Below are positions 32,187 to 40,262 of a stretch of 45,468 nucleotides of DNA, in pieces. Position 1 is the first letter of the stretch, and each line of letters starts with the position of its first letter. The translations under genes and the position numbers were made by a program. Below the pieces are notes generated by a model. That model was not told the origin of the DNA, searched no databases, and saw only the letters and a program-made list of their open reading frames with translations. This DNA is from Streptomyces griseus (lineage in GTDB: Bacteria; Actinomycetota; Actinomycetes; Streptomycetales; Streptomycetaceae): positions 1-45,468 of the forward strand of contig NZ_UAVD01000018.1 of NCBI RefSeq assembly GCF_900460065.1, written 5' to 3'.

Positions 32187-32672
32187 ATGAGCGGCAAGGG
32201 TGCACCCGAACTGTCCGTACGCAACTGCGGCGACCTGCGCGTGGCCGTCATCGCGGCCCAGTGGCACGAGAAGGTCATGGACGGTCTCGTCGACGGCGCC
32301 CTGCGCGCCCTGCACGAGCTGGGCATCGACGAGCCGACCCTGCTCCGCGTCCCGGGCAGCTTCGAGCTCCCGGTCGTCGCCAAGGTGCTCGCCGGACGCG
32401 GCTACGACGCGATCGTCGCCCTCGGCGTGGTCATCCGGGGCGGCACGCCCCACTTCGAGTACGTCTCCCAGGGCGTCACCCTCGGCCTCACCCAGGTCAC
32501 CGTCGACACCGGTGTTCCCGTCGGCTTCGGGGTACTGACCTGCGACACCGAGGAGCAGGCGCTGGACCGGGCCGGCCTCGAAGGGTCCAACGAGGACAAG
32601 GGGCACGAAGCGGTCACCGCCGCCGTGGCCACCGCGGCCACGCTGCGCACCGTCAGCGAACCCTGGCGCTGA
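32187..32672 (+). CDS. ribH: 6,7-dimethyl-8-ribityllumazine synthase
   Basis: A 161-residue subunit of the icosahedral lumazine synthase, condensing the pyrimidine intermediate with DHBP. Typical motifs are [21 protein letters not shown], the [12 protein letters not shown] loop, [16 protein letters not shown] with the catalytic His, [11 protein letters not shown] and the end region [14 protein letters not shown]. The ATG at 32187 has AGGAGAG 6 bases upstream, and 32 bases separate it from ribBA. It is the last rib gene; hisE follows after 35 bases, so the rib transcript may continue into his genes. Confidence 0.97.
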
Positions 32673-32707
32673 GTGCCCTCCGGCGACCCCGTATTCTGAG
32701 GACCATC

Positions 32708-32980
32708 ATGGCCAACAAAACCTTCGAAGAGCTTTTCACCGAGCTCCAGCTCAAGGCCGCCGAGGGCGACCCCGCGACCTCCCGCACCGCCGAACTGGTG
32801 GACAAAGGCGTGCATGCCATCGGCAAGAAGGTCGTCGAGGAGGCCGCCGAGGTCTGGATGGCGGCCGAGTACGAGGGCAAGGAAGCCGCCGCCGAGGAGA
32901 TCTCCCAGCTGCTCTACCACGTCCAGGTGATGATGGTCGCCCGCGGCATCTCGCTCGACGACGTCTACGCCCATCTCTGA
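32708..32980 (+). CDS. hisE: Phosphoribosyl-ATP pyrophosphatase
   Basis: A 90-residue all-helical MazG-like enzyme for the second step of histidine synthesis, hydrolysing PR-ATP to PR-AMP and pyrophosphate. The sequence [17 protein letters not shown], with [18 protein letters not shown] and [17 protein letters not shown], carries the EExxE-type acidic metal-binding helices. GAGGACC precedes the ATG. It lies just before hisG, as in many actinobacteria where hisE and hisG are paired away from the main his cluster. Confidence 0.96.
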   Translation: MANKTFEELFTELQLKAAEGDPATSRTAELVDKGVHAIGKKVVEEAAEVWMAAEYEGKEAAAEEISQLLYHVQVMMVARGISLDDVYAHL

Positions 32981-33071
32981 GCCGACCCCGACGCCGCCGC
33001 CCGGGCCCGGCCCGGGCGGCACCACCGCGAAAACGCCCGCACACTCCCTCCGCACGAAGGAAGCCGACCTC

Positions 33072-33920
33072 ATGCTGCGCATCGCCGTTCCCAACAAGGG
33101 TTCACTCTCCGGGCCTGCGATGGCGATGCTCCATGAGGCCGGCTACCAGCAGCGCAAGGAGTCGAAGGAACTGGTCCTGGTCGACCCGGCGAACGAGGTC
33201 GAGTTCTTCTACCTCCGCCCCCGCGACATCGCGATCTACGTCAGCTCCGGCAAGCTCGACATCGGCATCACCGGCCGCGACCTGCTGCTGGACTCCAAGG
33301 CCGACTCCGAGGAGATCCTCCAGCTCGGCTTCGCCCGCTCCACCTTCCGCTACGCCACCAAGCCCGGCACCGCGGCGGGTCCGCAGGACTTCGACGGCAT
33401 GACGATCGCCACCTCCTACGAGGGCATCGTCGCCTCCCACCTCGCCGAGGCGGGCGTCAAGGCCTCCGTCGTCCACCTCGACGGCGCGGTCGAGACCGCC
33501 ATCGAACTGGGCGTCGCCCAGATCATCGCCGACGTGGTGGAGACGGGCACCAGCCTGCGCAACGCCGGACTCGAAGTGATCGGCGACCCGATCATGACCT
33601 CCGAGGCCGTCGTCATCCGCCGCAACGGCGCCCCCGCCGACGACCCCAAGGTGCAGCAGTTCCTCCGCCGCCTCCAGGGCGTCCTGGTCGCCCGGTCCTA
33701 CGTGATGATGGACTACGACTGCCGCGTCGAGCACCTGGAGCGCGCCGTCGCCCTCACCCCGGGCCTGGAGTCTCCGACCATCTCCCCGCTGCACCACGAG
33801 GGCTGGGTCGCCGTCCGCTCCATGGTCGCCGCCAAGGAGGCCCAGCGGATCATGGACGACCTCTACGAGCTCGGCGCCCGCGCCATCCTCACCACGGCCA
33901 TCCACGCCTGCCGCCTCTGA
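33072..33920 (+). CDS. hisG: ATP phosphoribosyltransferase (long form)
   Basis: A 282-residue enzyme catalysing the committed step of histidine synthesis, ATP + PRPP to PR-ATP. It is the long, hexameric form: the catalytic lobes show MLRIAVPNKGSLSG, DIGITGRDLLL and the PRPP loop IADVVETGTSLR, and the C-terminal regulatory ACT-like domain (about residues 210-282) ends in AILTTAIHACRL, so histidine feedback and no separate HisZ are expected. GAAGGAAG precedes the ATG at 33072. It is 91 bases after hisE with no obvious terminator between. Confidence 0.97.
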   Translation: MLRIAVPNKGSLSGPAMAMLHEAGYQQRKESKELVLVDPANEVEFFYLRPRDIAIYVSSGKLDIGITGRDLLLDSKADSEEILQLGFARSTFRYATKPGTAAGPQDFDGMTIATSYEGIVASHLAEAGVKASVVHLDGAVETAIELGVAQIIADVVETGTSLRNAGLEVIGDPIMTSEAVVIRRNGAPADDPKVQQFLRRLQGVLVARSYVMMDYDCRVEHLERAVALTPGLESPTISPLHHEGWVAVRSMVAAKEAQRIMDDLYELGARAILTTAIHACRL

Positions 33921-33959
33921 CGGCCCCGGCCCGCCCGCACAAACCCGAGAGAAGACCCG

Positions 33960-34430
33960 ATGTCCGCGCCCAGGCCCGAACAGCCCACCCTGCCGGTCAC
34001 CTTCCGGCCCACCCTCACCCGGGTGGTCCTGCTGAGCACGGGCCTGGCGATGTTCCTCGTCATCACCGTCATCGCCCTGATGCTGGAGCGGCTCAACCCG
34101 GGGGAGCGGATCACCTTCGTCTTCGTCGCGGCGCTTTTCTTCGGCGTCCTGGCCCTCCTCAGCAGGCCCAGGGTCACCGCCGACGACACCGGGGTCACCG
34201 TCGTCAACCTCACCCTGACCCGCAGGCTGGCGTGGGAGGAGATCCTCCGCGTCAACCTGCGCTCCGGCGACCCCTGGGTCTTCCTCGACCTCAGCGACGG
34301 AACGAGCCTGCCCGCCCTCGGCATCCAGCCCGGACTGGCCAAGCAGCAGGCCATCCGCGACGCCCGCGCCCTGCGCGCCCTCGCCGAGTCGCGCGGCTCC
34401 GGGAACGACGGCACACAGCCCGGCGGCTGA
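33960..34430 (+). CDS. PH-domain-like (bPH) small membrane protein
   Basis: A 156-residue protein. Two close hydrophobic helices (about 21-43 and 50-66) anchor it in the membrane. The rest resembles the short bacterial PH-like (bPH/YdbT-type) domains: RVTADDTGVTVVNLTLTR, RLAWEEILRVNLRSGDPWV and a LDLSDG turn. No catalytic residues are visible. It starts 39 bases after hisG with AGAGAAG as ribosome binding site and is followed by a terminator, so it closes the rib-his-bPH unit. Function unknown; the association with hisG may be positional only. Confidence 0.8.
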   Translation: MSAPRPEQPTLPVTFRPTLTRVVLLSTGLAMFLVITVIALMLERLNPGERITFVFVAALFFGVLALLSRPRVTADDTGVTVVNLTLTRRLAWEEILRVNLRSGDPWVFLDLSDGTSLPALGIQPGLAKQQAIRDARALRALAESRGSGNDGTQPGG

Positions 34431-34457
34431 CCGGCCGACCGGGCCGAGGTCACCCGA

Positions 34458-34490
34458 AAGCCCCTGCGCCCCTGCCCGTCGCGGGGGCTT
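34458..34490 (+). terminator. Terminator of the rib-his unit
   Basis: An 11-bp stem (one G-T pair) formed by 34458-34468 and 34480-34490 with an 11-nt loop lies 27 bases after the bPH gene stop. Confidence 0.7.
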
Positions 34491-34603
34491 CCTGGCTACT
34501 CTGGTGGGCGGCGGCGCCCCGCGCGCCCCGCCCCGCCCGTTCCACGGCCCCATCCCGGGCCCGCGGGGCCTTCCTGCGACCCAAGGAGTGACTCCCTCCA
34601 GCA

Positions 34604-34663
34604 ATGGACGGATCGTCCGGTAGTACCTGCGCCGCCCCTTCCCCGGAGGCGGCGGCCTCATGA
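34604..34663 (+). CDS. Possible 19-codon leader ORF coupled to the CNNM/CBS gene
   Basis: An ATG at 34604 opens a 19-residue frame (MDGSSGSTCAAPSPEAAAS) whose TGA overlaps the next gene's ATG as ATGA. The nearest purine box (aaggag, 34583-34588) is 15 bases away, so translation may be weak. It could be a leader peptide coupling translation, or chance. Confidence 0.25.
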   Translation: MDGSSGSTCAAPSPEAAAS

Positions 34664-36018
34664 CCACCCCCCTGCTGCTCCTCGGAGCGGCCTTTCTCCT
34701 CATCCTCGCCAACGGATTCTTCGTGGCGGCCGAATTCGGGCTCGTCACCGTGGAGAAGCCCGACGCCGAGCGCGCCGCGGCCGAAGGCGACCGACGGGCC
34801 CGTACCGTCGTCGCGGCCCTGCGCGAACTCTCCTTCCAGCTCTCCGGCACCCAGCTCGGCATCACCATCACCTCCCTGGTGGTGGGCATGCTCGCCGAAC
34901 CGGCCCTCGCCCAGCTGCTCGCCGGACCCCTCACCGCCACCGGACTGCCCGCGGGCGCGGTGTCCGGCGTCGCCGTCGTCATCGGCATGCTGCTGGCCTC
35001 CGCCGTCCAGATGATCGTCGGCGAACTCGTCCCCAAGAACTGGGCCGTCTCCCGGCCACTCCAGGTGGCCCGCTTCGTCGCCGGACCGCAGGCCCGCTTC
35101 GCCGCGCTCCTGCGACCGGTCATCACCCTCCTCAACGCCCTGGCCAACCGGCTGGTGCGGCTCCTGGGCGTCGAGCCCACCGACGAACTGGCCTCCGCCC
35201 GCACCCCGGGCGAGCTCGTCTCCCTGGCCCGGCACTCCGCCGAGGCCGGAGCACTCGAACAGGACACCGCCGACCTCTTCGTCCGGACCCTCTCGCTGGC
35301 CGGTCTCACCGCCCAGCACGTCATGACCCCCCGGGTGAAGGTCAGCGCCCTGCACTCCACCGCGACCGCCGCGGACGTTCTCAACCTCACCCGTGCCACG
35401 GGCCTCTCCCGCTTCCCGGTGTACCGGGACCGCATCGACGAGGTCATCGGCATGGTCCACCTCAAGGACGCCCTCGCCGTACCGGCCCCCGAGCGCCTGC
35501 GTACCCCGGCCGGACGGATCGCCGTCCCCCCGCTCCTGGTGCCCGGGACCCTGCCGGTGGAGACGCTGCTGCGGCGGCTGCGCCACGAACAGCCGATAGC
35601 CGTCGTCGTCGACGAGTACGGCGGCACCGCCGGCGTCGTCACCCTGGAGGACATCATCGAGGAGCTCGTCGGCGAGGTCCGTGACGAGCACGACGCCGAG
35701 GGCGCGGCCCGCCCCGAGCTGACCGCCGCTCCCGGCGAGGACGGCCACCCCGCGTGGGACGCCGAGGGCAGCTGCCGGGTGCACACCCTGCGCCGCAGCG
35801 GACTCGATGTGCCCGACGGCCCCTACGAGACCGTCGCCGGGCTCGTGGCCGGCCTGCTGGGCCGCATCCCCACCCCCGGCGACCGGGCCGAACTCCCCGG
35901 CTGGCGGATCTCCGTCCGCCAGGTCGCCCACAACCGCGCGGAACGGGTCCGCTTCACCCGGGTGCCCGACCCGCTGCCGGACGGGCCAGTGCCGGCCCTG
36001 CTGGAGGCCGCGCGATGA
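34660..36018 (+). CDS. CNNM/CBS-domain membrane protein (CorC/HlyC family), first copy
   Basis: A 452-residue protein. The N-terminal CNNM (DUF21) membrane domain (about 1-190) starts LLILANGFFVAAEFGLVTVEK and contains SGTQLGITITSLVVG and IVGELVPKNWAVSRP. Then follow two CBS domains (about 205-340: HVMTPRVKVSAL, GLSRFPVYRDRIDEVIGMVH, VVVDEYGGTAGVVTLEDIIEE, as two parts), and a C-terminal CorC/HlyC domain (about 370-440, YETVAGLVAGLLGRIPTPGD). The family is linked to magnesium/cobalt export or homeostasis; the old name hemolysin is not a functional statement. GGAGG lies 10 bases before the ATG. It overlaps the next gene by ATGA, suggesting the two form a heteromeric or co-regulated pair. Confidence 0.92.
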   Translation: MTTPLLLLGAAFLLILANGFFVAAEFGLVTVEKPDAERAAAEGDRRARTVVAALRELSFQLSGTQLGITITSLVVGMLAEPALAQLLAGPLTATGLPAGAVSGVAVVIGMLLASAVQMIVGELVPKNWAVSRPLQVARFVAGPQARFAALLRPVITLLNALANRLVRLLGVEPTDELASARTPGELVSLARHSAEAGALEQDTADLFVRTLSLAGLTAQHVMTPRVKVSALHSTATAADVLNLTRATGLSRFPVYRDRIDEVIGMVHLKDALAVPAPERLRTPAGRIAVPPLLVPGTLPVETLLRRLRHEQPIAVVVDEYGGTAGVVTLEDIIEELVGEVRDEHDAEGAARPELTAAPGEDGHPAWDAEGSCRVHTLRRSGLDVPDGPYETVAGLVAGLLGRIPTPGDRAELPGWRISVRQVAHNRAERVRFTRVPDPLPDGPVPALLEAAR

Positions 36019-37121
36019 GCCTGCTCCAACTCCTCCTCGCCGCCCTCCTCGTGCTGGCGAACGGGTTCTTCGTCGGCGCCGAGTTCGCGCTGGTCTCCGT
36101 CCGCCGCAGCCAGATCGAACCGCTCGCCGCCCAGGGCTCCGGCCGGGCCCGCACGGTCCTGCACGGTCTGGAGAACCTGCCGCAGATGATGGCCGCCGCC
36201 CAGTTCGGCATCACCGTCTGCTCCCTCACCCTCGGAGCCGTCGCCGAGCCGACCGTCGCCCACCTCCTGGAGCCGGTCTTCCACGCGGCGCACCTCCCCG
36301 ACGGACTCGTCCACCCCCTCGGCTTCGCCCTCGCGCTGCTGTCGGTGGTCGTCCTGCACCTGGTCATCGGCGAGATGGTCCCGAAGAACCTCGCGATGGC
36401 CGCACCCGAGCGGACCGCGCTGTGGCTGAGCCCCGGCCTGGTCGCCTTCGCCCGGCTCTGCCGTCCGATCACCACCGCGCTGGGCGCCTGCGCCGGGCTG
36501 GTGCTGCGGCTGTTCGGCGTCGAGCCGAAGGACGAGGTGGAGGCCGTCTTCACCAGCGAGCAGCTCAACCGGCTCGTGGAGGACTCCGGACAGGCCGGCC
36601 TCCTCGGACCGGAGGCGGCGACACGCCTGGAGGACGCCCTCGAACTCGGCAGCAGGCCCGTCGCCGACGTCCTGCTGGAGCGGGCGTCCCTGGTCACGGT
36701 CGACCCGTCCGTGACCCCGCGCCGGATCGAGGAGCTGACGGTCGGCACCGGCTTCTCCCGCTTCCCGGTCTGCGCGGACGGCGGCGGCCCCTTCATGGGC
36801 TACCTCCACGTCAAGGACGTCCTGGAGCTGGAGGACACCGACCGCGCGGTCCCGCAGCAGATCTGGCGCCCGATGGCGACCGTACGGGCCGAACTCCCAC
36901 TGGACGACGCCCTGACCGTGATGCGCCGTGCGGCGACGCACCTGGCGCAGGTCGCGGACGCCTCCGGCCGGATCCTCGGCCTGGTCGCCATGGAGGACGT
37001 CCTGGAGACGCTGGTGGGGGAGGTCCGCGACCCGGCCCACCGGGCGGTCTCGGTACCCCGCCGCACGGTGGACGCGCCGAAGCCGCCGGAGCTTCCGGCG
37101 CCCGGGGCCCTCGTGCACTGA
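36015..37121 (+). CDS. CNNM/CBS-domain membrane protein, second copy
   Basis: A 368-residue paralogue of the preceding gene, translationally coupled to it. The CNNM domain is clear (LVLANGFFVGAEFALVSVRR, AAAQFGITVCSLTLG, VIGEMVPKNLAMAAPE), and the CBS pair is present (ADVLLERASLVTV, GFSRFPVCADGGG, GRILGLVAMEDVLETLVGEV). It lacks the C-terminal CorC/HlyC domain of its neighbour and ends shortly after the second CBS domain, so the pair is asymmetric: only the first gene has the transporter-associated C-terminal domain. That difference is seen in many tandem actinobacterial pairs and fits a heterodimer (inference). Confidence 0.92.
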   Translation: MSLLQLLLAALLVLANGFFVGAEFALVSVRRSQIEPLAAQGSGRARTVLHGLENLPQMMAAAQFGITVCSLTLGAVAEPTVAHLLEPVFHAAHLPDGLVHPLGFALALLSVVVLHLVIGEMVPKNLAMAAPERTALWLSPGLVAFARLCRPITTALGACAGLVLRLFGVEPKDEVEAVFTSEQLNRLVEDSGQAGLLGPEAATRLEDALELGSRPVADVLLERASLVTVDPSVTPRRIEELTVGTGFSRFPVCADGGGPFMGYLHVKDVLELEDTDRAVPQQIWRPMATVRAELPLDDALTVMRRAATHLAQVADASGRILGLVAMEDVLETLVGEVRDPAHRAVSVPRRTVDAPKPPELPAPGALVH

Positions 37122-37127
37122 GGCACG

Positions 37128-37165
37128 GACGCCGCGCCGGGAGCGAACGGCCCCGGCGCGGCGTC
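37128..37165. terminator. Bidirectional terminator
   Basis: A perfect 14-bp stem (37128-37141 with 37152-37165), 10-nt loop, between the convergent CNNM/CBS and AAA+ genes; it touches the AAA+ stop codon. Confidence 0.8.
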
Positions 37166-39068
37166 ACACCGCGCCCGGCTCCGGCTTGCCCCGGCCCACC
37201 GGGCCGCGCCCCGACAGCACCTCGCCGTAGGCCTGCATCAGATCCGCCAGCCGCAGCGTCGACAGGTCCTCCCGGGTCAGCTCGCCCGGATACCCGGAGA
37301 GCCGCAGATCACGGTAGGCGCAACTCTTCTCGTAGAGCGTCCGCAGGAACCGGCCGTTGCCCAGCTCGTCGATCCAGCCCTGGTCCACCACATGACCGCT
37401 GATCGAGCGCAGCTCGTCGACGGCCTCCTCGTCCCACAGGTCGTCGTTCTCCGCGGCCAGCACGGCCCCGATCGCGGTGAGTTCGAGCGGCCGGTAGCTG
37501 GGGAAGTCGACCCGGCTGGTGAAGCGCGAGGAGAGGCCGGGGTTGGTGGCGAGCAGCCGGTCCATGCCCTCCGGGTAGCCCGCGAGGATGACGACGAGGT
37601 GGTCCCGGTTGTCCTCGGCCCGCTTGAGGAGCACCTGAAGCGCCTCGTCGCCGTACGCGTCGCCCTTGCTGTAACCGGAGTTGGCCAGGCTGTACGCCTC
37701 GTCGACGAACAGCACCCCGCCCAGCGCCGAGTCGATCAGCTCATTGGCCTTCACCGCCGTCTGCCCCAGGAATTCCCCGACCAGATCGGACCGTTGGGCC
37801 TCGACCAGATGGTCGCCGCCGAGCAGCCCCAGCGCGTAGAAGACCCGGCCCAGGATGCGCGCCACGGTGGTCTTGCCGGTGCCGGAGGGGCCGGAGAAGA
37901 CGAAGTGGCGCTTCGGCGGCTGGACGGGGAGACCCTGCTCGGCCCGCAGCCGGGCCATGTTCAACTGCGCCGAGAGCGCCTTGACCTGCCGCTTGACCGG
38001 TTCGAGACCGACCATGCGCTCCAGCTGCGCCAGCGCCTCGGCGAGCAGGGCGGGATCGCTGGGCCCGGCCGGAAAGGCCGGTGGCTTACGGGTCCTGGTC
38101 CGACGGGCGCCCTCGACCGGGACCGACGGGCCGGGGGCCGGGTCGTCGCCGAGCAGCCCCGGGTCGCTCACCGGCCAGGGCTCGCGCCCGTCCGCCGGAT
38201 CGGCGCCGAGCAGCGCATCGCCCTCCGGCTGCGCCCCCGCCTCCGACGCACCCGAACCGAAACCGGTCAGGGTCACGGCGGCCAGGTCCGCCGACTCCTC
38301 GTACCCGTCGCCCTCCACCAGAGCGGCGAGCCGGGCGGAGGTGTCCATGAACGCCGGGTCGACCCGGTGCACCGCCCGGTACAGCGGCAGGGCCGCCGCG
38401 CTGCGCCCCGTCCCCTCGTGGGCCCGCGCCAGCCAGTAGCGCAGCTCCTTGCGCTGCGGCTGTTCGCTGCGACAGCGCATCAGCGCGGCCGACAGCAGGG
38501 GCTCCGCCTGCCCGAACATCTCCAGCCGCACCCGCGCCATCCCGCCGAACAGACCCGCCTCGATGCCCAGCATCGGATCGTCGACGAGCTGCTCGGTGCA
38601 GCGCACCAACTGCTCCCAGTCCTTGACCAGATAGGAGCGGCAGGCGTGCAGGAACCGCACCTGCGCATCCGTGTCCACCGGCGGCAGCCCGGCCAACGCC
38701 CGGTCCAGCTCGGGCACATGGCGCCCGTCCAGCCAGTGCGAGGCGTGCGCGAGCAGCAGATCGCGCCGGCTCTCCAGCACCGGCTGAACCCACCAGCCGA
38801 GCCAGTACCAGGAGTTGAGCGTACGGCGGTGGCGTGCGCGCTGTTCGCCGAAGCGGTCGCGGTGCCGGTACATGCGCAACAGGGCCGTGGTGGTGTCGAT
38901 GCGGAGCGCGTGGAGGCCGAGCCAGCCGTCCGCCATGCCCGGATCGAACCGCACCGCGGCTCTGAACTCCTCCTCGGCCTGCGAGTAGGCGCCCATGGTG
39001 TAGGCGTCCATGCCACGCAGCCAGGCGAGGTCGGCAGGGGCTCCAGCGCCCTGTGTGCCGATGTCCAT
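37164..39068 (-). CDS. TPR-AAA+ ATPase of the EccA/CbxX-CfxQ type
   Basis: A 634-residue cytosolic protein. The N-terminal half (about 1-270) is helical and TPR-like (AWLRGMDAYTMGAYSQAEEE, RFDPGMADGWLGLHALR, RYWLARAHEGTGRSAAALPL). An acidic/Pro-rich linker follows, then one AAA+ domain (about 355-620): LERMVGLEPVKRQVKALSAQ, Walker A GPSGTGKTTVARILG, Walker B GGVLFVDEAYSLA, and the arginine-finger region NPGLSSRFTSRVDF. This layout is that of EccA, the ATPase of type VII (ESX) secretion, but no EccB-E, WXG100 or PE/PPE genes are nearby. The start ATG at 39068 has GGGGGACCTG upstream; the frame is open further 5'. It may serve an ESX system elsewhere or act as an independent remodelling ATPase. 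Confidence 0.88.
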   Translation of the reverse strand: MDIGTQGAGAPADLAWLRGMDAYTMGAYSQAEEEFRAAVRFDPGMADGWLGLHALRIDTTTALLRMYRHRDRFGEQRARHRRTLNSWYWLGWWVQPVLESRRDLLLAHASHWLDGRHVPELDRALAGLPPVDTDAQVRFLHACRSYLVKDWEQLVRCTEQLVDDPMLGIEAGLFGGMARVRLEMFGQAEPLLSAALMRCRSEQPQRKELRYWLARAHEGTGRSAAALPLYRAVHRVDPAFMDTSARLAALVEGDGYEESADLAAVTLTGFGSGASEAGAQPEGDALLGADPADGREPWPVSDPGLLGDDPAPGPSVPVEGARRTRTRKPPAFPAGPSDPALLAEALAQLERMVGLEPVKRQVKALSAQLNMARLRAEQGLPVQPPKRHFVFSGPSGTGKTTVARILGRVFYALGLLGGDHLVEAQRSDLVGEFLGQTAVKANELIDSALGGVLFVDEAYSLANSGYSKGDAYGDEALQVLLKRAEDNRDHLVVILAGYPEGMDRLLATNPGLSSRFTSRVDFPSYRPLELTAIGAVLAAENDDLWDEEAVDELRSISGHVVDQGWIDELGNGRFLRTLYEKSCAYRDLRLSGYPGELTREDLSTLRLADLMQAYGEVLSGRGPVGRGKPEPGAV

Positions 39069-39425
39069 CAGGTCCCCCACAAACCGTGCCCCCAGGATGT
39101 CCCGCCCGCACAGCATGCCCACCGGAGCGTGCTGAATCACGGCGTGGAGGAAGGGAATTGACCACACCGAGGTGCATCGTACCCGCGCAAGGGGAGGCGG
39201 CCCGCCCGATGACAGGCGACGGAGACGGTGACCCAGGGTGAGTGAATCGCTCTGCGTGGTCGCCGGGGCGACGGGGGAGCACAGGGCGAAGCCCCCGATC
39301 ACGGGGGAACAACCGGGGGCTTCGCGTCCATGGGGGCTCCGAAAAGCCGCACAATGAGAACGTAAGACCAGTAAGGCCCCCCGGTCAAGCAGAGTTGGGG
39401 CACTTCCGGGCCGATTTCCGACTGC
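39069..39425 (-). other. Intergenic region upstream of the AAA+ gene
   Basis: These 357 bases between the kinase stop and the AAA+ start hold a terminator hairpin (39286-39325) and a weak promoter candidate on the minus strand: ttgacc at 39383-39388 with a poor -10 about 17-18 bases on, which overlaps the terminator side of the kinase gene. I see no gene or RNA here. The reading frame of the AAA+ gene runs through part of it without convincing coding character. Confidence 0.4.
39286..39325 (-). terminator. Hairpin downstream of the kinase gene
   Basis: A perfect 12-bp inverted repeat (39286-39297 with 39314-39325), 16-nt loop, about 100 bases beyond the kinase stop. Confidence 0.6.
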
Positions 39426-40055
39426 TCAGTATGGCGGGGCGTTCCGGCTACCGTGCGTGACGGACCGGTTCGCTCCCGCTGTCGCGCGGGGCCCCTCCAG
39501 CCACGCGTACCCCTCGGGCAACTGGCGTACCAGAGCGTCGGCGTACGGCCGCGAGGGGTCCTCGGTGAAATGCCGGTCCTCGGCAACCGTCCACCCGTCC
39601 CAGAAACCGGTGAGCCCGGCCCCGTCCCGCCGCCGGCCCCGCTCCCAGGACGTCTCCCGGTCCAACTCCATCCAGCACAGCGCCGCCAGCCACGGGCGCA
39701 CCCGACGACGCCCCGCGCCGACCCCCTCCACCAGCACCACCGGGGCCGGGTCCAGGGTCCGCGCCGGGCCGAAGCGGCGCTCCGTCCAGTCGTACGGGGC
39801 GTAGCGGGCGCTCTCGCCGCGGGAGAGGGGCAGGATCACCTGCTCCCGCAGCCGCCCCGTCCAGCCGAACAGCTCCTCGTGCGTGGCGAGGTCGTCCAGA
39901 TGGAGGACCGGCGCACCGTCCAGCACCGCCGCGAGGCGGGCGGCGAAGGTGCTCTTGCCCGAACCGGCGTGCCCGTCGACCGCGACGAGCCGCACCGGCC
40001 CGCAGGAGGGGGGCAGTGCGGCGAGGTCATCGGCGTGGCGGGCCAGGTCGTCCAT
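39426..40055 (-). CDS. Uridine kinase-like P-loop protein
   Basis: A 209-residue nucleoside/nucleotide kinase-fold protein. The Walker A loop is VAVDGHAGSGKSTFAARLA; next come the strand VLHLDDLATHEELFGW with the Asp pair typical of uridine-kinase acceptor binding, and VVLVEGVGAGRRR, the Walker B equivalent. Arg-rich ELDRETSWERGRRRDG follows, resembling the lid of (d)NMP or uridine kinases. The ATG at 40055 is preceded by CTGGAGCC. Actinobacterial proteins of this type are annotated as uridine kinase, but pantothenate kinase-like or unknown small-molecule kinase activity is also possible. It is divergent from the C39-like protease gene. Confidence 0.82.
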   Translation of the reverse strand: MDDLARHADDLAALPPSCGPVRLVAVDGHAGSGKSTFAARLAAVLDGAPVLHLDDLATHEELFGWTGRLREQVILPLSRGESARYAPYDWTERRFGPARTLDPAPVVLVEGVGAGRRRVRPWLAALCWMELDRETSWERGRRRDGAGLTGFWDGWTVAEDRHFTEDPSRPYADALVRQLPEGYAWLEGPRATAGANRSVTHGSRNAPPY

Positions 40056-40190
40056 GGCTCCAGGGTACGTTCCGGCACGGAGGCGTCCTGGGTCCACCGC
40101 AGGTCACGCCAGTGGTCCAGACCTCTATTCGGTCCGACGGGCCACTGCCGGGCACTGGCCCGACCCGGCCGCGAACCGGGATAGTTGGCG

Positions 40191-40215
40191 CACCGCACCG
40201 CACCGCACCGCACCG
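40191..40215 (+). repeat. Pentanucleotide tandem repeat (caccg)5
   Basis: Five perfect caccg units, extended by a near copy, lie 48 bases before the C39-like protease start in the 207-base divergent spacer (40056-40262). It is a microsatellite whose copy number could vary between strains and alter promoter or leader spacing. Confidence 0.8.
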
Positions 40216-40262
40216 CACGGCACCCGCAGACCACCTTCCGCATCCGACCGGGGGTCACGACC

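Noticed and set aside
39360..39388. A third DasR-type promoter upstream of the AAA+ gene
   Set aside because: There is TTGACC and an actggtct half-site, but the second half-site and a good -10 are missing.
39326..39400. A tRNA or small RNA gene near the kinase terminator
   Set aside because: No cloverleaf with the GTTCRAN T-loop could be drawn on either strand.
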